Assembly: GCA_016793805.1 (NCBI GenBank)
Contig: JAEUIZ010000015.1
Span: 1 to 64,000 of the forward strand
Length of the DNA stretch: 64,000 nt
From: Phycisphaerae bacterium
GTDB lineage: Bacteria; Planctomycetota; Phycisphaerae; Phycisphaerales; UBA1924
Reading direction: 5' to 3'
Within the stretch, counting starts at the first letter, position 1; the number at the start of each line of letters is the position of its first letter. The translations under genes and the position numbers were made by a program. Below the pieces are notes generated by a model. That model was not told the origin of the DNA. It did no database searches and saw nothing but the letters and a program-made list of their open reading frames with translations. Below, one piece after another: positions 1 through 8,418 of this stretch.

Positions 1-1
1 C

Positions 2-157
2 GACCACTGCGAGTTCCCCTACCCCGCGGACTCTGGCGGCAACTTCCCCGTCGGCAGCGTCATCCAGAACCCGACGCAGGCGAACTGCTTCTACAGTTTC
101 TTCCGCTGCGACGGCCCGGGCCACGTCCCGCTCCCCGACGCACGCAGCGCGTGGTAG
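2..157 (+). CDS. C-terminal fragment of an unidentified protein
   Basis: An open frame enters from the left edge and stops at TAG 155-157, giving the last 51 residues of a protein. The fragment has four cysteines (HCEF, NCFY, RCDG) and many Pro/Gly/Asn residues, as in secreted planctomycetal proteins. No domain can be recognised from so little sequence. It converges on the DinB-like gene that ends 20 bases downstream. Coding status is supported by high G/C at third codon positions; function unknown. Confidence 0.5.
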   Translation, partial: DHCEFPYPADSGGNFPVGSVIQNPTQANCFYSFFRCDGPGHVPLPDARSAW

Positions 158-177
158 CAGGGTCGCGCTCTCGGGGC

Positions 178-717
178 CTATCTCCCTGCCTCAAATCTCA
201 TCCCCCGGTTGAACGCCTCGCTCCCGCCGCGCGGGATCGTCAGCGTCTTCCACTCGCGCCCGGCCCGCGACACCAGCACCCGCGCCGTCTGCACGATCTG
301 CCCGCAGTGGTAACTCGTGTGCGTCGCCGACCGCGCGAGCGCGAGGGCCAGCGTGTGCGGCTCGCCGCGGATCTTCAGTTCGCGCGAGAGGTCCGCGTCG
401 GCGCATCCAGCGAGCGTGTCGAAGAGCGTGCCGAACCCCGCGTTCCACGCGGCCGCCATCGCCTCGCGGTCGGCGAAGTCGTCGATGAACTCCGTGTCGC
501 GGTTCCGCCAGGGCTTCTCGCCGTCGGTGGTGAAGGGCTCGGTCCAGCGCGAGCGGAGGTTCCCGCCGACGTGCTTGGTGATCACCGCGACCGAGTTCAC
601 CTCGGGGTCGAGCGCGACGCGCATCTCGGGCCAGGTGAGGTGCGCCGCCGCGGCCTCCGCCAGCCCGCGATACCGCCGGAACTCCGCCTCGAACGCCGCG
701 ATCACGACCCGGGTCAT
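178..717 (-). CDS. DUF1572 / DinB-superfamily protein
   Basis: A 179-residue protein of the DinB-like four-helix-bundle superfamily, closest in layout to DUF1572. Visible landmarks are the N-terminal FEAEFRRYRGLAE helix, the NSVAVITKHVGGNLRSRW segment carrying a candidate metal-binding His, and a late THTSYHCGQIVQTARV helix with further His residues. The superfamily includes metal-dependent thiol S-transferases and many uncharacterised stress proteins, so the reaction is not assigned. ATG 717-715 overlaps the stop of the upstream DinB gene by four bases (ATGA), so the two are translated together. The frame is open further upstream but that part is antisense-like shadow. Confidence 0.8.
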   Translation of the reverse strand: MTRVVIAAFEAEFRRYRGLAEAAAAHLTWPEMRVALDPEVNSVAVITKHVGGNLRSRWTEPFTTDGEKPWRNRDTEFIDDFADREAMAAAWNAGFGTLFDTLAGCADADLSRELKIRGEPHTLALALARSATHTSYHCGQIVQTARVLVSRAGREWKTLTIPRGGSEAFNRGMRFEAGR

Positions 718-1301
718 GCCGGCCTCACCGTCGGGGGCAACTCCGTGCTCCATTGCCACTCCACCACGCTCGGGTCCGGCAACTTGTCCGACACCCCCGG
801 CACGCCCAGCCGGCGCAGCATGTTCAGGCACTGCGCCCGGTGGTGCATCCCGTGCGTGCAGACATGGACCAGCACCGCCCCGCGCGTGAACGTGTACGTC
901 TTGATCGCCCCGCCCTCCCCGGGCCAATCCAGCGACACCGTCGTCCCCAGCCGATCGCGCCACGCCCCCGCGATCCCGCCCAGATCGCGCGCCGCCTCGT
1001 CCAGCATCGCCAGCAACTCGTCGGGCGTTCGATCCGCGGCCTCGGTCGGGATGTCCGGTCGACTCGGGACCGCGTGCAGCGCCGCCCGCACGGGCCGCCC
1101 CGCCAGCCGATCCGCCCACCGGCGCATCACGCTCACGATGTGCGTCAGGTTCTCGTGCAGCGAGCCCAGCCCGATCTCGAACCGGCGATGGAACTGCTCG
1201 TGCGACAGCCCCCGGCATCGTTCCAGCAAGAGCCTCGTGCCCCACGCGTCGTGCGCGAGCAGGATGTCGAGCGGATCGGACGAGGGCGGTCGATCGGGCA
1301 T
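714..1301 (-). CDS. DinB family protein
   Basis: A 195-residue DinB-fold protein. Features seen: LAHDAWGTRLLLERCRGLS at the start, a HENLTHIVSVMRRWADRL helix that aligns with the first metal-ligand helix, and VHVCTHGMHHRAQCLNML near the end, matching the HxxxH ligands of DinB proteins. Start ATG 1301 is the methionine that begins the conserved first helix; 16 more in-frame residues lie upstream without support. The gene is translationally coupled to the following DUF1572 gene. Possible roles are bacillithiol/mycothiol-type transferase or an uncharacterised metal-binding protein; substrate cannot be told from sequence. Confidence 0.82.
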   Translation of the reverse strand: MPDRPPSSDPLDILLAHDAWGTRLLLERCRGLSHEQFHRRFEIGLGSLHENLTHIVSVMRRWADRLAGRPVRAALHAVPSRPDIPTEAADRTPDELLAMLDEAARDLGGIAGAWRDRLGTTVSLDWPGEGGAIKTYTFTRGAVLVHVCTHGMHHRAQCLNMLRRLGVPGVSDKLPDPSVVEWQWSTELPPTVRPA

Positions 1302-1329
1302 CCCGCATCCTTGGCGCGCCGCTCCAGCG

Positions 1330-2658
1330 CTATTGGGCCGTATTCGCAAGCGGATTGGTCAGCCCCGCCGCGGTCGACACGGTCGGCGCGACCATCCCCC
1401 CGCCCCCAAAGGTCGGCACGCCGGTGATGAGGTGGAAGCGGTTCCGTGTCACCGAGACGAACGTCGCGGTGGAGGCCACCCCGCGCGAGAACCCGTAGAT
1501 CGCGTTCCCATCGACGACCGTGTCGTCCCCGGTGATGCTGATCCCGTCGCCCACGCCCGCCCCGGACGAGTTGAGGCTGTTCTCCACGATCACGTCGATG
1601 CCATCCGACGTGACCCCCGCGACGGCGTTCCCGATCTTCGAGCGCTCGAGGCGGTTGCCCCCGTTCACGAGGCGCACGCCCGTGCTCCCGCCCGTGACCA
1701 GCGCGTTGGTGATCGTGCAGTTCCCGCCCGCGTCGATCGCCACGCCCGAGTTCTGCGTCGCCGAGCAGTCCACGAGCATCGAGCGATTCCCGAGCACGTA
1801 CCCGCCCCCGGAGTTGTTCGACGACGAGCACCCGCGGATCGTGCTCTCCGTGATCGCGACGAACCCTGCCCCAGCGTTGGATCGAGCGGCGCACCCCGTC
1901 ACCATCGTCCCGTTGCGAAGGTAGAACCCCATCCCCGAGTTGGCCGCCTGCGCGGTCGTCCCGGTGATCGTGCAGCCCTCGGCGATCGACCCGTCAAAGA
2001 GGTCGAACCCGATCGAGCGGGCCGCGTTCACGGTGCAACCCACCACCCGCGACCCGTACCCCGTCGTGATCCCCACGGGCGCGTTGACCACGGTGCAGTT
2101 CACCGCCGACGACTCCCGCCCCAGCGAGATCCCCGATACGTTCCCCAGCGCGCCAACCGTCACCGTGTCCGTCAGCACGTTGACCACGCGGATGTTCTCC
2201 ACCATCATCCCGGGAGACCCGACCGGAACGACGCCGCACGACACCCCGCTGAATACTGAGTCGGTGATCGTCCCGTTCCGCACCGTGACGCCCGCCTGGT
2301 TCCCGACCGACACCCCCCCGCCGATCCCCGCCGCGTCGATCGTGAACCCGTTCAGGTCGAGCGTCACGCGCGGCGACTCAATCGACACGCCCCACAGCAC
2401 GCCCGCCGGCACCGTCACGTTCCCCGCCAGGTAGTACGACCCCGGCTGCGTGATCCGATAGACCGCGAACGAACTCCCCGGCGTCGTGGCCGCGCTCAAC
2501 ACCGTCCTCGGCTCGACCTCCGTTAGCGTCTTGTACGTGCTCGCGACCGGGCCCGCCGGGGGCGAGAGCGGCCCGGCCGTCAGCCGCCGCGTCGCCACCA
2601 CCACCATCGCCGAACCAGCCACCAGCACCGCGATCACCGCTTCACGCCGCGTCAACAT
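1330..2658 (-). CDS. Secreted right-handed parallel beta-helix protein
   Basis: A 442-residue protein beginning MLTRREAVIAVLVAGSAMVV, a signal peptide or anchor, after GGAGG 5-10 bases upstream of ATG 2658. From about residue 90 it is made of short turns such as VTLDLNGFTIDAAG, VTVRNGTITDSV, SVVNC-type and STIRGCSSSNNSGGGY, the periodic pattern of a right-handed parallel beta-helix (pectate-lyase-like, PbH1 repeats). Such proteins are exported and bind or cut polysaccharides, but no catalytic triad can be assigned. It stands divergent from purT. It could be an adhesin or carbohydrate-binding protein just as well as an enzyme. Confidence 0.8.
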   Translation of the reverse strand: MLTRREAVIAVLVAGSAMVVVATRRLTAGPLSPPAGPVASTYKTLTEVEPRTVLSAATTPGSSFAVYRITQPGSYYLAGNVTVPAGVLWGVSIESPRVTLDLNGFTIDAAGIGGGVSVGNQAGVTVRNGTITDSVFSGVSCGVVPVGSPGMMVENIRVVNVLTDTVTVGALGNVSGISLGRESSAVNCTVVNAPVGITTGYGSRVVGCTVNAARSIGFDLFDGSIAEGCTITGTTAQAANSGMGFYLRNGTMVTGCAARSNAGAGFVAITESTIRGCSSSNNSGGGYVLGNRSMLVDCSATQNSGVAIDAGGNCTITNALVTGGSTGVRLVNGGNRLERSKIGNAVAGVTSDGIDVIVENSLNSSGAGVGDGISITGDDTVVDGNAIYGFSRGVASTATFVSVTRNRFHLITGVPTFGGGGMVAPTVSTAAGLTNPLANTAQ

Positions 2659-2838
2659 GGTAACCCTCCAACCCGCGCCGCTGCATCGGCCCGTCCTTCC
2701 GCCCGCCCTGCGGGGAATCCGCTCGCTCCCGCCGCGTGGCGCCGTTGTCCACTCCCATGCGACGAACACACCGCCCGAGCGACACGCCACGCGACGCGCT
2801 CGACTCGCCGCCCGACCCAGGCCCAAAACCACGTCCGC

Positions 2839-2844
2839 TATCCT
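2839..2844 (+). promoter_or_regulatory. -10 box TATCCT of purT
   Basis: TATCCT followed by 7 bases and ATG 2852; no Shine-Dalgarno sequence between. Predicts a leaderless purT transcript. Confidence 0.5.
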
Positions 2845-2851
2845 CCACCCC

Positions 2852-4072
2852 ATGAATCCACCCACCCTTGTCCTCCTCGGCTCGGGCGAACTGGGCAAGG
2901 AGGTCGTGATCTCCGCCAAGCGCCTCGGCTGCCGCGTCGTCGCCATCGACTCCTACCCCTGCGCCCCCGCCATGCAGGTTGCCGACGCCGCCGAGGTCGT
3001 CTCCATGCTCGACGGCGACGCCCTCGAGCGCGTCATCCGCACCCACGCCCGTCCCGGCCCGGGGTTCCATGTCGTCCCAGAGATCGAGGCCATCCGCACC
3101 GAGCGACTCCTCGCCCTCGAACGCGAGGGTTTCGATATCGTCCCCAGGGCCCGCGCCGCCCACCTCACCATGAACCGCGACGCCATCCGCGAGGTCGCGG
3201 CGACGACCCTGCGCCTGCCCACCGCCCGATTTGCTTACGCCCAGTCCGCCGACGAACTCCGCGACCGCGTCCTCGGGCCCGTCGGCCTCCCCTGCGTGGT
3301 CAAGCCCGTCATGTCCTCCTCCGGCAAGGGCCAGTCCATCGTCCGCTCCCGCGCCGACATCGCCCGCGCCTGGGACTGCGCCTGCGCCAACATGCGCGGG
3401 GACACCCGCCGCGTCATCGTCGAGGAGTTCATCGACTTTGACTACGAGATCACTCTCCTCACCATCAGGCAGCGCCCCGTCGTCGCCGGGAAGCGGCTCC
3501 CGCCCGCCCGCCGAACCCTCTTTGTCCGCCCCATTGGGCACCGCCAGGAGCGCGGCGACTACCAGGAATCGTGGGTGCCCTGCGCCATGAGGCCCGCCCT
3601 CGTCCGACAGGCCCAGCGCATGGCCCGCGCCATCACCGACGAGATCGCAGGGCCCAAGGGCGCGGGCATCTTCGGCGTCGAGTTCTTTGTCCGCCGCGAC
3701 CGCGTCGTCTTCTCCGAACTCTCGCCCCGCCCGCACGACACCGGCATGGTGACCATGATCTCGCAGGACCTCTCCGAGTTCGACCTCCACGTCCGCGCCA
3801 TCCTCGGCCTGCCCATCCCCACCATCCGCTACGAGAAGGCAGCCGCCAGCGCCGTCATCCTCGCCGACCGCGAGTCCGCCAACCCCCCGACCTACCCCGG
3901 CCTCGACAAGGCCCTCGCCATCCCCGGTGTGCAGGTCCGCCTCTTCGGCAAGCCCTCCACCCGGAAGTACCGACGCATGGGCGTCGCCCTCGCCGTTGCC
4001 GCCTCCGTCCCGGCGGCCCGCCGACTCGCCACCCGCGCCGCCTCGCTCGTTCGCGTCAAGGCCTCGCGCTGA
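2852..4072 (+). CDS. purT: Phosphoribosylglycinamide formyltransferase 2 (formate-dependent GAR transformylase)
   Basis: PurT makes formyl-GAR from GAR, formate and ATP in de novo purine synthesis, replacing the folate-dependent PurN step. The 406-residue protein has the family layout: an N-terminal preATP-grasp segment (LVLLGSGELGKEVVISAKRLG, residues 5-25), then an ATP-grasp domain with LPCVVKPVMSSSGKGQS, the substrate-binding EFIDFDYEITLL and the metal-site segment GAGIFGVEFFV...FSELSPRPHDTGMVTM. The length is normal. ATG 2852 is chosen because the conserved domain starts there and a TATCCT box lies 7 bases upstream. The upstream in-frame extension is noncoding. Single gene, not in a pur operon; converges on the SpoIID gene. 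Confidence 0.95.
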   Translation: MNPPTLVLLGSGELGKEVVISAKRLGCRVVAIDSYPCAPAMQVADAAEVVSMLDGDALERVIRTHARPGPGFHVVPEIEAIRTERLLALEREGFDIVPRARAAHLTMNRDAIREVAATTLRLPTARFAYAQSADELRDRVLGPVGLPCVVKPVMSSSGKGQSIVRSRADIARAWDCACANMRGDTRRVIVEEFIDFDYEITLLTIRQRPVVAGKRLPPARRTLFVRPIGHRQERGDYQESWVPCAMRPALVRQAQRMARAITDEIAGPKGAGIFGVEFFVRRDRVVFSELSPRPHDTGMVTMISQDLSEFDLHVRAILGLPIPTIRYEKAAASAVILADRESANPPTYPGLDKALAIPGVQVRLFGKPSTRKYRRMGVALAVAASVPAARRLATRAASLVRVKASR

Positions 4073-4084
4073 CCCCGAGTCCGC

Positions 4085-5506
4085 TCAATACGCCCGTTCG
4101 AGTCTCGCCCCGGGATAGAACCGAAGCACCATCTCGCGCCACGGCACGCCCCGATCCGCGAACCCCTTCGCGCAATACTGGCACATCCCCACCCCGTGCC
4201 CGAACCCGCGACCTCGGATCGTCACCGTCGAGCCCCCCACGTCCATCTCCAGGTCCCCGCTCCGAACCCGAGTCTGCCGCGTCACCTCGGGCACACCCGC
4301 CGCCGGCGTGTTGCACGCCACCCGCAGCATCTCCGCGCTGATCACGAACGACTTCCCCTTGTCGTCCGTCACCACGAACCGCGCCGGCCTGCCGTCCGCG
4401 TTCTCCGACTCCACCCGCACCCCCGCGATCGTCCCCATCCCCGCGATCGCGTTCCCGCTCGAGCGCCCCCATTCCTTGATCTGCTTTGTGAGCGCCGCGC
4501 GATCCCGCGACACCTCCCACCGATACGCCGGCGACGGCTCGCACGCGTGCTCCCGATGCTTCGCCTGGATCGGCGCGTCCAGGTTGAACTCGAACCCCGG
4601 GCCCGTGGGCCAGGTGTCCGCCGCCGACGCCGTCCGACCCCCGCACGTGCTCGAGTAATACGCCCGCAGCACCCGGCCCTCCCAACTCAGCACCACGCCC
4701 CGCGTGTCCGCCACCCCGCGCGCCGCCTCCGGGATCGCCGTCGCCCCGTTGTACGCCTGGTCCAGCGTCGTGCTCTCCAGGTCATAGTCACGCCCCAGCC
4801 GGATCGCACGCGACCTCTCGTGCAGCGCATACGTCCGGGCGCACACCGCCTGCACCTGGTACGCCCCCAAAGGCCATCCCTTGATCAGTTCCGACGCCGT
4901 CACCCCCGCCACGTACTCCTCCAGCGGCACGACCTCGATCAGGTCCAGTCGTCGGATCGCCGACCCCGTCGTCGAGCCCCGCGTCCCCGACCCGGCCTCC
5001 GCGCTCCCCGCCGCCAGCGCCAGCCGCGCCGCCTCGCCCGTGAGCAGCCGCGGCGTCACCACCACCCGCCCCGGGAACGCCTTGCCATCCACCCGCAACG
5101 GGCCGCTCCCGTCCGTCCCGATCTCCAGCACCCGCGTCGGTGCGTGCTCGTGCGCGCGCCCCTGGCCGTCCGTCACCACGATCCGCTCCGACTCCGCCGC
5201 GAGCGTCAGCGGCCCGGGCAGTTCGCGCACCTCCCCGCCCGGCACCTCGCGCACCCGCATCGTCGCCCCGCCCGAGAGTTTCGTGCTCGCCAGCCCCGTG
5301 CGGATCCGAACCCGAACCTCCGGCTCGCTGGGCATCGAGCCCTCGATCCGTCCGCGCACCCCCGCAGTCTGGCACGACACCAGCCCGATCAGCAGCGCCA
5401 AGCCGACACCCGCCGCCCCGCAGGCGATCAAGGGGCGCTCGCGCCACACCCGCTTCGCGATCCGACAGACATCCATGCCGCGCTCCCAGGCCCGCTCCGA
5501 TAGCAT
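4085..5506 (-). CDS. SpoIID/LytB domain protein (putative septal lytic transglycosylase, lipoprotein)
   Basis: A 473-residue exported protein. The N-terminus carries a hydrophobic stretch ending in LIGLVSCQTAG, a plausible lipobox, so it is probably anchored in a membrane. The rest matches SpoIID/LytB: VVPLEEYVAGVTASELIKGWP, QAVCARTYALH, the YNGATAIPEAARGVADTRG segment, and the C-terminal TIRGRGFGHGVGMCQYCAKG signature. SpoIID enzymes cut glycan strands that lack stem peptides during engulfment or division; in a planctomycete the likely role is peptidoglycan remodelling. ATG 5506 has GGAGG at the right distance. Divergent from the small lipoprotein gene at 5546. Confidence 0.88.
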   Translation of the reverse strand: MLSERAWERGMDVCRIAKRVWRERPLIACGAAGVGLALLIGLVSCQTAGVRGRIEGSMPSEPEVRVRIRTGLASTKLSGGATMRVREVPGGEVRELPGPLTLAAESERIVVTDGQGRAHEHAPTRVLEIGTDGSGPLRVDGKAFPGRVVVTPRLLTGEAARLALAAGSAEAGSGTRGSTTGSAIRRLDLIEVVPLEEYVAGVTASELIKGWPLGAYQVQAVCARTYALHERSRAIRLGRDYDLESTTLDQAYNGATAIPEAARGVADTRGVVLSWEGRVLRAYYSSTCGGRTASAADTWPTGPGFEFNLDAPIQAKHREHACEPSPAYRWEVSRDRAALTKQIKEWGRSSGNAIAGMGTIAGVRVESENADGRPARFVVTDDKGKSFVISAEMLRVACNTPAAGVPEVTRQTRVRSGDLEMDVGGSTVTIRGRGFGHGVGMCQYCAKGFADRGVPWREMVLRFYPGARLERAY

Positions 5507-5545
5507 ACAACCTCCACCATCGGGGAAAGCCGAGGTACCTCACGA

Positions 5546-5992
5546 ATGTTCCCGCGCCGCCTGACGCCCGCACTCGTCCTCCTCGCCGCCGCGCTCGGCC
5601 CCATCGTCGGCTGCTCCGGTCGCCCCAAGATCGCCGACTCCGCCTACGCCGGACCGCGCATCGAACTCCGCTCCCCCGGCAGCACCGCTGGCGGCGGCCC
5701 ACGCGATCAGGTTGGCCGCGTGGCGGGCGGGCGCAAGCATGTCCTGGCCGTGCTCTCGCCCTCCAGCGGGTGGGTCGTCGCCTTTGACCGCGAGCAACGC
5801 TTCTTCGACCGCACCGACCTCTACCTCACCCTCCGAAGGCCCAACCCCGCCGAACTCCAGACCCAGGCCATCGTCGTGCAGGAGATCGCCACGACCGCCG
5901 ACGCCTCGATCCCCGCCCGCGTCTACGCCCGCGTCCTCGACTTCGCCCAACCCGCCTCCAACCAGCCCTACGAACTGGCGGTGCGCGAGTGA
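5546..5992 (+). CDS. Small lipoprotein of unknown function
   Basis: A 148-residue protein with a signal peptide ([20 protein letters not shown]) and the lipobox IVGC followed by SGRPK, so a lipoprotein. The mature part ([27 protein letters not shown]...) is predicted soluble and has no family I recognise. GAGG lies 9-12 bases before the ATG. The stop overlaps the GTG of dprA by four bases (GTGA), so it is the first gene of a two-gene unit, although a functional link with DNA uptake is not evident. Confidence 0.72.
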   Translation: MFPRRLTPALVLLAAALGPIVGCSGRPKIADSAYAGPRIELRSPGSTAGGGPRDQVGRVAGGRKHVLAVLSPSSGWVVAFDREQRFFDRTDLYLTLRRPNPAELQTQAIVVQEIATTADASIPARVYARVLDFAQPASNQPYELAVRE

Positions 5993-7206
5993 CGACTGCG
6001 TTCCGCGCCGACCTCCTCCGCCTCACCCTCACCCCCGGCCTCGGGCCCGTCCTCATCTCGCGCCTCGTCGCCCAGTTCGGCTCCCCCGCCGAGGTCCTCC
6101 AACGCTCCGCCAAGGACATCGAACGGGTCAAGGGCATCGGCCCCGGCCGGTCCGCCTCCATCGTCGCCGGGATGAAGCAGTCCGCCGACCTCGTCGGGCC
6201 TGAACTCGCCCTCGCCGATCGCCTCGGCGTCCGTCTTCTGGCCCTCGGCGAGCCCGACTATCCACCCCTCCTCGCCTCTATCCCAGACGCCCCGCCCATC
6301 CTCTATGTCCGCGGCGTCCTCGATCCACAGGCCGACCAATACCCCGTTGCCATCGTCGGATCACGCGATGCGACGGCCTACGGCATCGAGCAGGCCGAAC
6401 GCTTCGCCGGCGTTCTCGCCCGCTCCGGCCTCACCATCGTCTCCGGCGGCGCTCGCGGCATCGACACCGCCGCTCACCGTGGCGCCCTCCGCGCCGCGGG
6501 GCGCACCATCGTGGTCATGGGCTGCGGCCTGGCAGGATGCTACCCCCCAGAGAACGCACTCCTCTTCGACCAGATCACCCGCCAAGGGGCCATCGTCACC
6601 GAACTCCCCCTGAACACCGCGCCTAACCCCGAGAACTTCCCGGGCCGCAACCGCCTGATCTCCGGCCTGAGCCTCGGCGTCATCGTCATCGAGGCGGGGA
6701 AACGCTCCGGCGCGCTCCTGACCGCCGAGGCCGCCATCGAGGAGCACGGGCGCGAGGTCATGGCCGTCCCGGGCCGAGTCGATTCACCCGCCAGCGCCGG
6801 CACGCACGACCTGCTCAAGTCCGGCGGGGCGGCGATTGTCACCGAGCCGGGCGACGTGCTCCACATCCTCGAAACTCCCGCCAGGCACCAGGCCGCGGGC
6901 ACCCATGCCGTCCGGTACTCCGATCCGCAACGGACCGAGGTTGACGCAAGCGATCCACCGACCCCAGAGCCAACCCCACCCAAAGAGGGGGGCTCGCTCG
7001 CGGCAGCCGAAGCCAAGCCCCGCCCGCGCGTCGGATTGTCGCCCGCACAGGCGGCGATACTCGACGCCCTCGATTCCCCGAAGTCCCGCGACGAACTGGT
7101 CGCCGTCACGGGCCTGAGCGCCCAACAACTTTCAGCGGAGTTGACGCTTCTGGAACTCCAAAGTCGGGTCCGCCGCGTGGGCTCCAGGCTCGCCCGCGGG
7201 CATTGA
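5989..7206 (+). CDS. dprA: DNA-processing protein DprA
   Basis: DprA binds incoming single-stranded DNA during natural transformation, protects it and loads RecA. The 405-residue protein has an N-terminal helix-hairpin-helix-like region ([12 protein letters not shown]...[12 protein letters not shown]), a Rossmann core with [42 protein letters not shown] and [15 protein letters not shown], then a linker rich in Pro/Lys/Glu and a C-terminal winged-helix segment ([22 protein letters not shown]) as in many full-length DprA. GTG 5989 overlaps the preceding stop. No com genes are adjacent, so competence is only suggested. Confidence 0.95.
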   Translation: MTTAFRADLLRLTLTPGLGPVLISRLVAQFGSPAEVLQRSAKDIERVKGIGPGRSASIVAGMKQSADLVGPELALADRLGVRLLALGEPDYPPLLASIPDAPPILYVRGVLDPQADQYPVAIVGSRDATAYGIEQAERFAGVLARSGLTIVSGGARGIDTAAHRGALRAAGRTIVVMGCGLAGCYPPENALLFDQITRQGAIVTELPLNTAPNPENFPGRNRLISGLSLGVIVIEAGKRSGALLTAEAAIEEHGREVMAVPGRVDSPASAGTHDLLKSGGAAIVTEPGDVLHILETPARHQAAGTHAVRYSDPQRTEVDASDPPTPEPTPPKEGGSLAAAEAKPRPRVGLSPAQAAILDALDSPKSRDELVAVTGLSAQQLSAELTLLELQSRVRRVGSRLARGH

Positions 7207-7238
7207 CCAAATCCCTGACAAAAAACTGAATGCCCCTC

Positions 7239-7267
7239 TTGCCGTGTGGCCGATGATTGGCTATCGT
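7239..7267 (+). promoter_or_regulatory. Sigma-70-type promoter upstream of lexA
   Basis: TTGCCG (7239-7244), a 17-base spacer and TATCGT (7262-7267) form a well-spaced promoter. The LexA box immediately downstream covers the predicted transcription start, a typical repressor position. Confidence 0.55.
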
Positions 7268-7271
7268 GTAC

Positions 7272-7285
7272 CGAACAGATGTTCT
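7272..7285 (+). promoter_or_regulatory. LexA operator (SOS box, Gram-positive type)
   Basis: CGAACAGATGTTCT fits the CGAAC-N4-GTTC(G/T) operator known for Bacillus and actinobacterial LexA rather than the Escherichia CTGT-N8-ACAG type. It begins 5 bases after the TATCGT box. Because lexA is the next clear gene on the same strand, autoregulation of lexA is the simplest reading. Confidence 0.7.
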
Positions 7286-7362
7286 CGCCGCGGAGTCGGC
7301 GGGCGGGTCGGCCGGACGGAGTCCTCGACGCAGTTCGTTGCCATCGCGGCGAGGGAATCACC

Positions 7363-7839
7363 ATGACGATCGCTCCAGTGCTTCAGATCGGACCCGGCGG
7401 CGACTTCGTGACCGACTTTGTCCCCAACGGCAAGGGTCGGCTCGTCGCCGTCAAGCCTCTGCGGGGGATCGGCCAGGCCGTGCTGGCCCGGTTAGGGCTG
7501 TTGGTGCTGGCGGAGCGTGCGCTCCGCGACCAGTGCCGCAGCGAGGATTCGGTGGCGTCCGTGTTGAAGGTGGTGGGAACTCGAAGCCGGGTCGGCGGTG
7601 CGGCCGAACGCCCCGGCTTCATTTCGGAGGTGTCCAATGAACCTGACTCCCAAGCAACTCAAGATCCTCCAACTCATCCGCGATTGGCGGGTGCGCCGAG
7701 GCTTTTCCCCGACCATGCAGGAACTGGCCGACGAGATCGGCGTCAGCAAGGTCACGGTCTTCGAGCACGTCGAGGCCCTCATCAAGAAGGGCGCCCTCGT
7801 CCGCGAGCCGAACAAGGCTCGCTCTTTGTCGATCGCTGA
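7363..7839 (+). CDS. Possible small SOS-leader ORF overlapping lexA (doubtful)
   Basis: Between the SOS promoter and lexA, the frame starting ATG 7363 (MTIAPVLQIGPGGDFVTDFV...) has third codon positions that are overwhelmingly G or C up to about 7630, the pattern of a real coding frame in this genome. GAGGGA lies 7-12 bases upstream. However, no stop occurs before lexA starts, and the frame runs about 200 bases into lexA in another phase, ending at 7839; that tail is clearly lexA shadow. Either a real gene with an unusually long overlap, a decayed gene that lost its stop, or a chance frame. No family recognised. Confidence 0.3.
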   Translation: MTIAPVLQIGPGGDFVTDFVPNGKGRLVAVKPLRGIGQAVLARLGLLVLAERALRDQCRSEDSVASVLKVVGTRSRVGGAAERPGFISEVSNEPDSQATQDPPTHPRLAGAPRLFPDHAGTGRRDRRQQGHGLRARRGPHQEGRPRPRAEQGSLFVDR

Positions 7840-8248
7840 CGGCGTGGCCGTCCCCGACGAAGCCCGTCCCACCCGCTTCCCCCTCGTTGGCAAGATCGCC
7901 GCGGGCTATCCCATCGAGAAGATCCAGGACGAGGACGAGATCGACCTCGCCGAGGTTCTCGGGGGCCGCGGCCGCGGGGACTCCACCTTCGCCCTCAAGG
8001 TCGAGGGAGACTCCATGAAGGACGAGGGCATCCTCAATGGGGACTATGTCCTGGTCGAGCGCACCGAGGTCGCCCGCAACGGCGACCGCGTCGTCGCCCT
8101 CCTCCCCGACGGGCAGACCACCCTCAAGACCTTCTACAAGGAGGACGACCACATCCGCCTCCAGCCCGCCAACCCAGCCTTCGAGCCCATCAAGGTCAAG
8201 TTCTGCCAGGTCCAGGGCGTCGTCAAGGGCGTCGTCCGCCGGTACTGA
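7637..8248 (+). CDS. lexA: LexA repressor
   Basis: SOS-response repressor and self-cleaving protease, 203 residues. The N-terminal winged helix (LTPKQLKILQLIRDW...GFSPTMQELADEIGVSKVTVFEHVEALIKKGAL) is of the standard type. The cleavage bond is Ala89-Gly90 in GKIAAGYP; the catalytic Ser126 lies in EGDSM and the general-base Lys164 in TTLKTFYKED. ATG 7637 has GGAGG 7-11 bases upstream. The promoter with a matching SOS box is some 350 bases upstream, leaving a long leader that holds a doubtful small frame. Confidence 0.97.
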   Translation: MNLTPKQLKILQLIRDWRVRRGFSPTMQELADEIGVSKVTVFEHVEALIKKGALVREPNKARSLSIADGVAVPDEARPTRFPLVGKIAAGYPIEKIQDEDEIDLAEVLGGRGRGDSTFALKVEGDSMKDEGILNGDYVLVERTEVARNGDRVVALLPDGQTTLKTFYKEDDHIRLQPANPAFEPIKVKFCQVQGVVKGVVRRY

Positions 8249-8418
8249 CGCCGGGTTCGACACCTTGCGAAGGCGGAATCGGCGTCTCGCCGGTGCGGTA
8301 TGACATCGGCCCGCACGACCGGATCGCGCGCAACGTTGGCGAGAGCGCATGCCTACAACGACCGTCCGAGTCGTCATGTCCGGGCGCTCCAGGGGGGCGC
8401 GTCGCCCCACGGACGATG

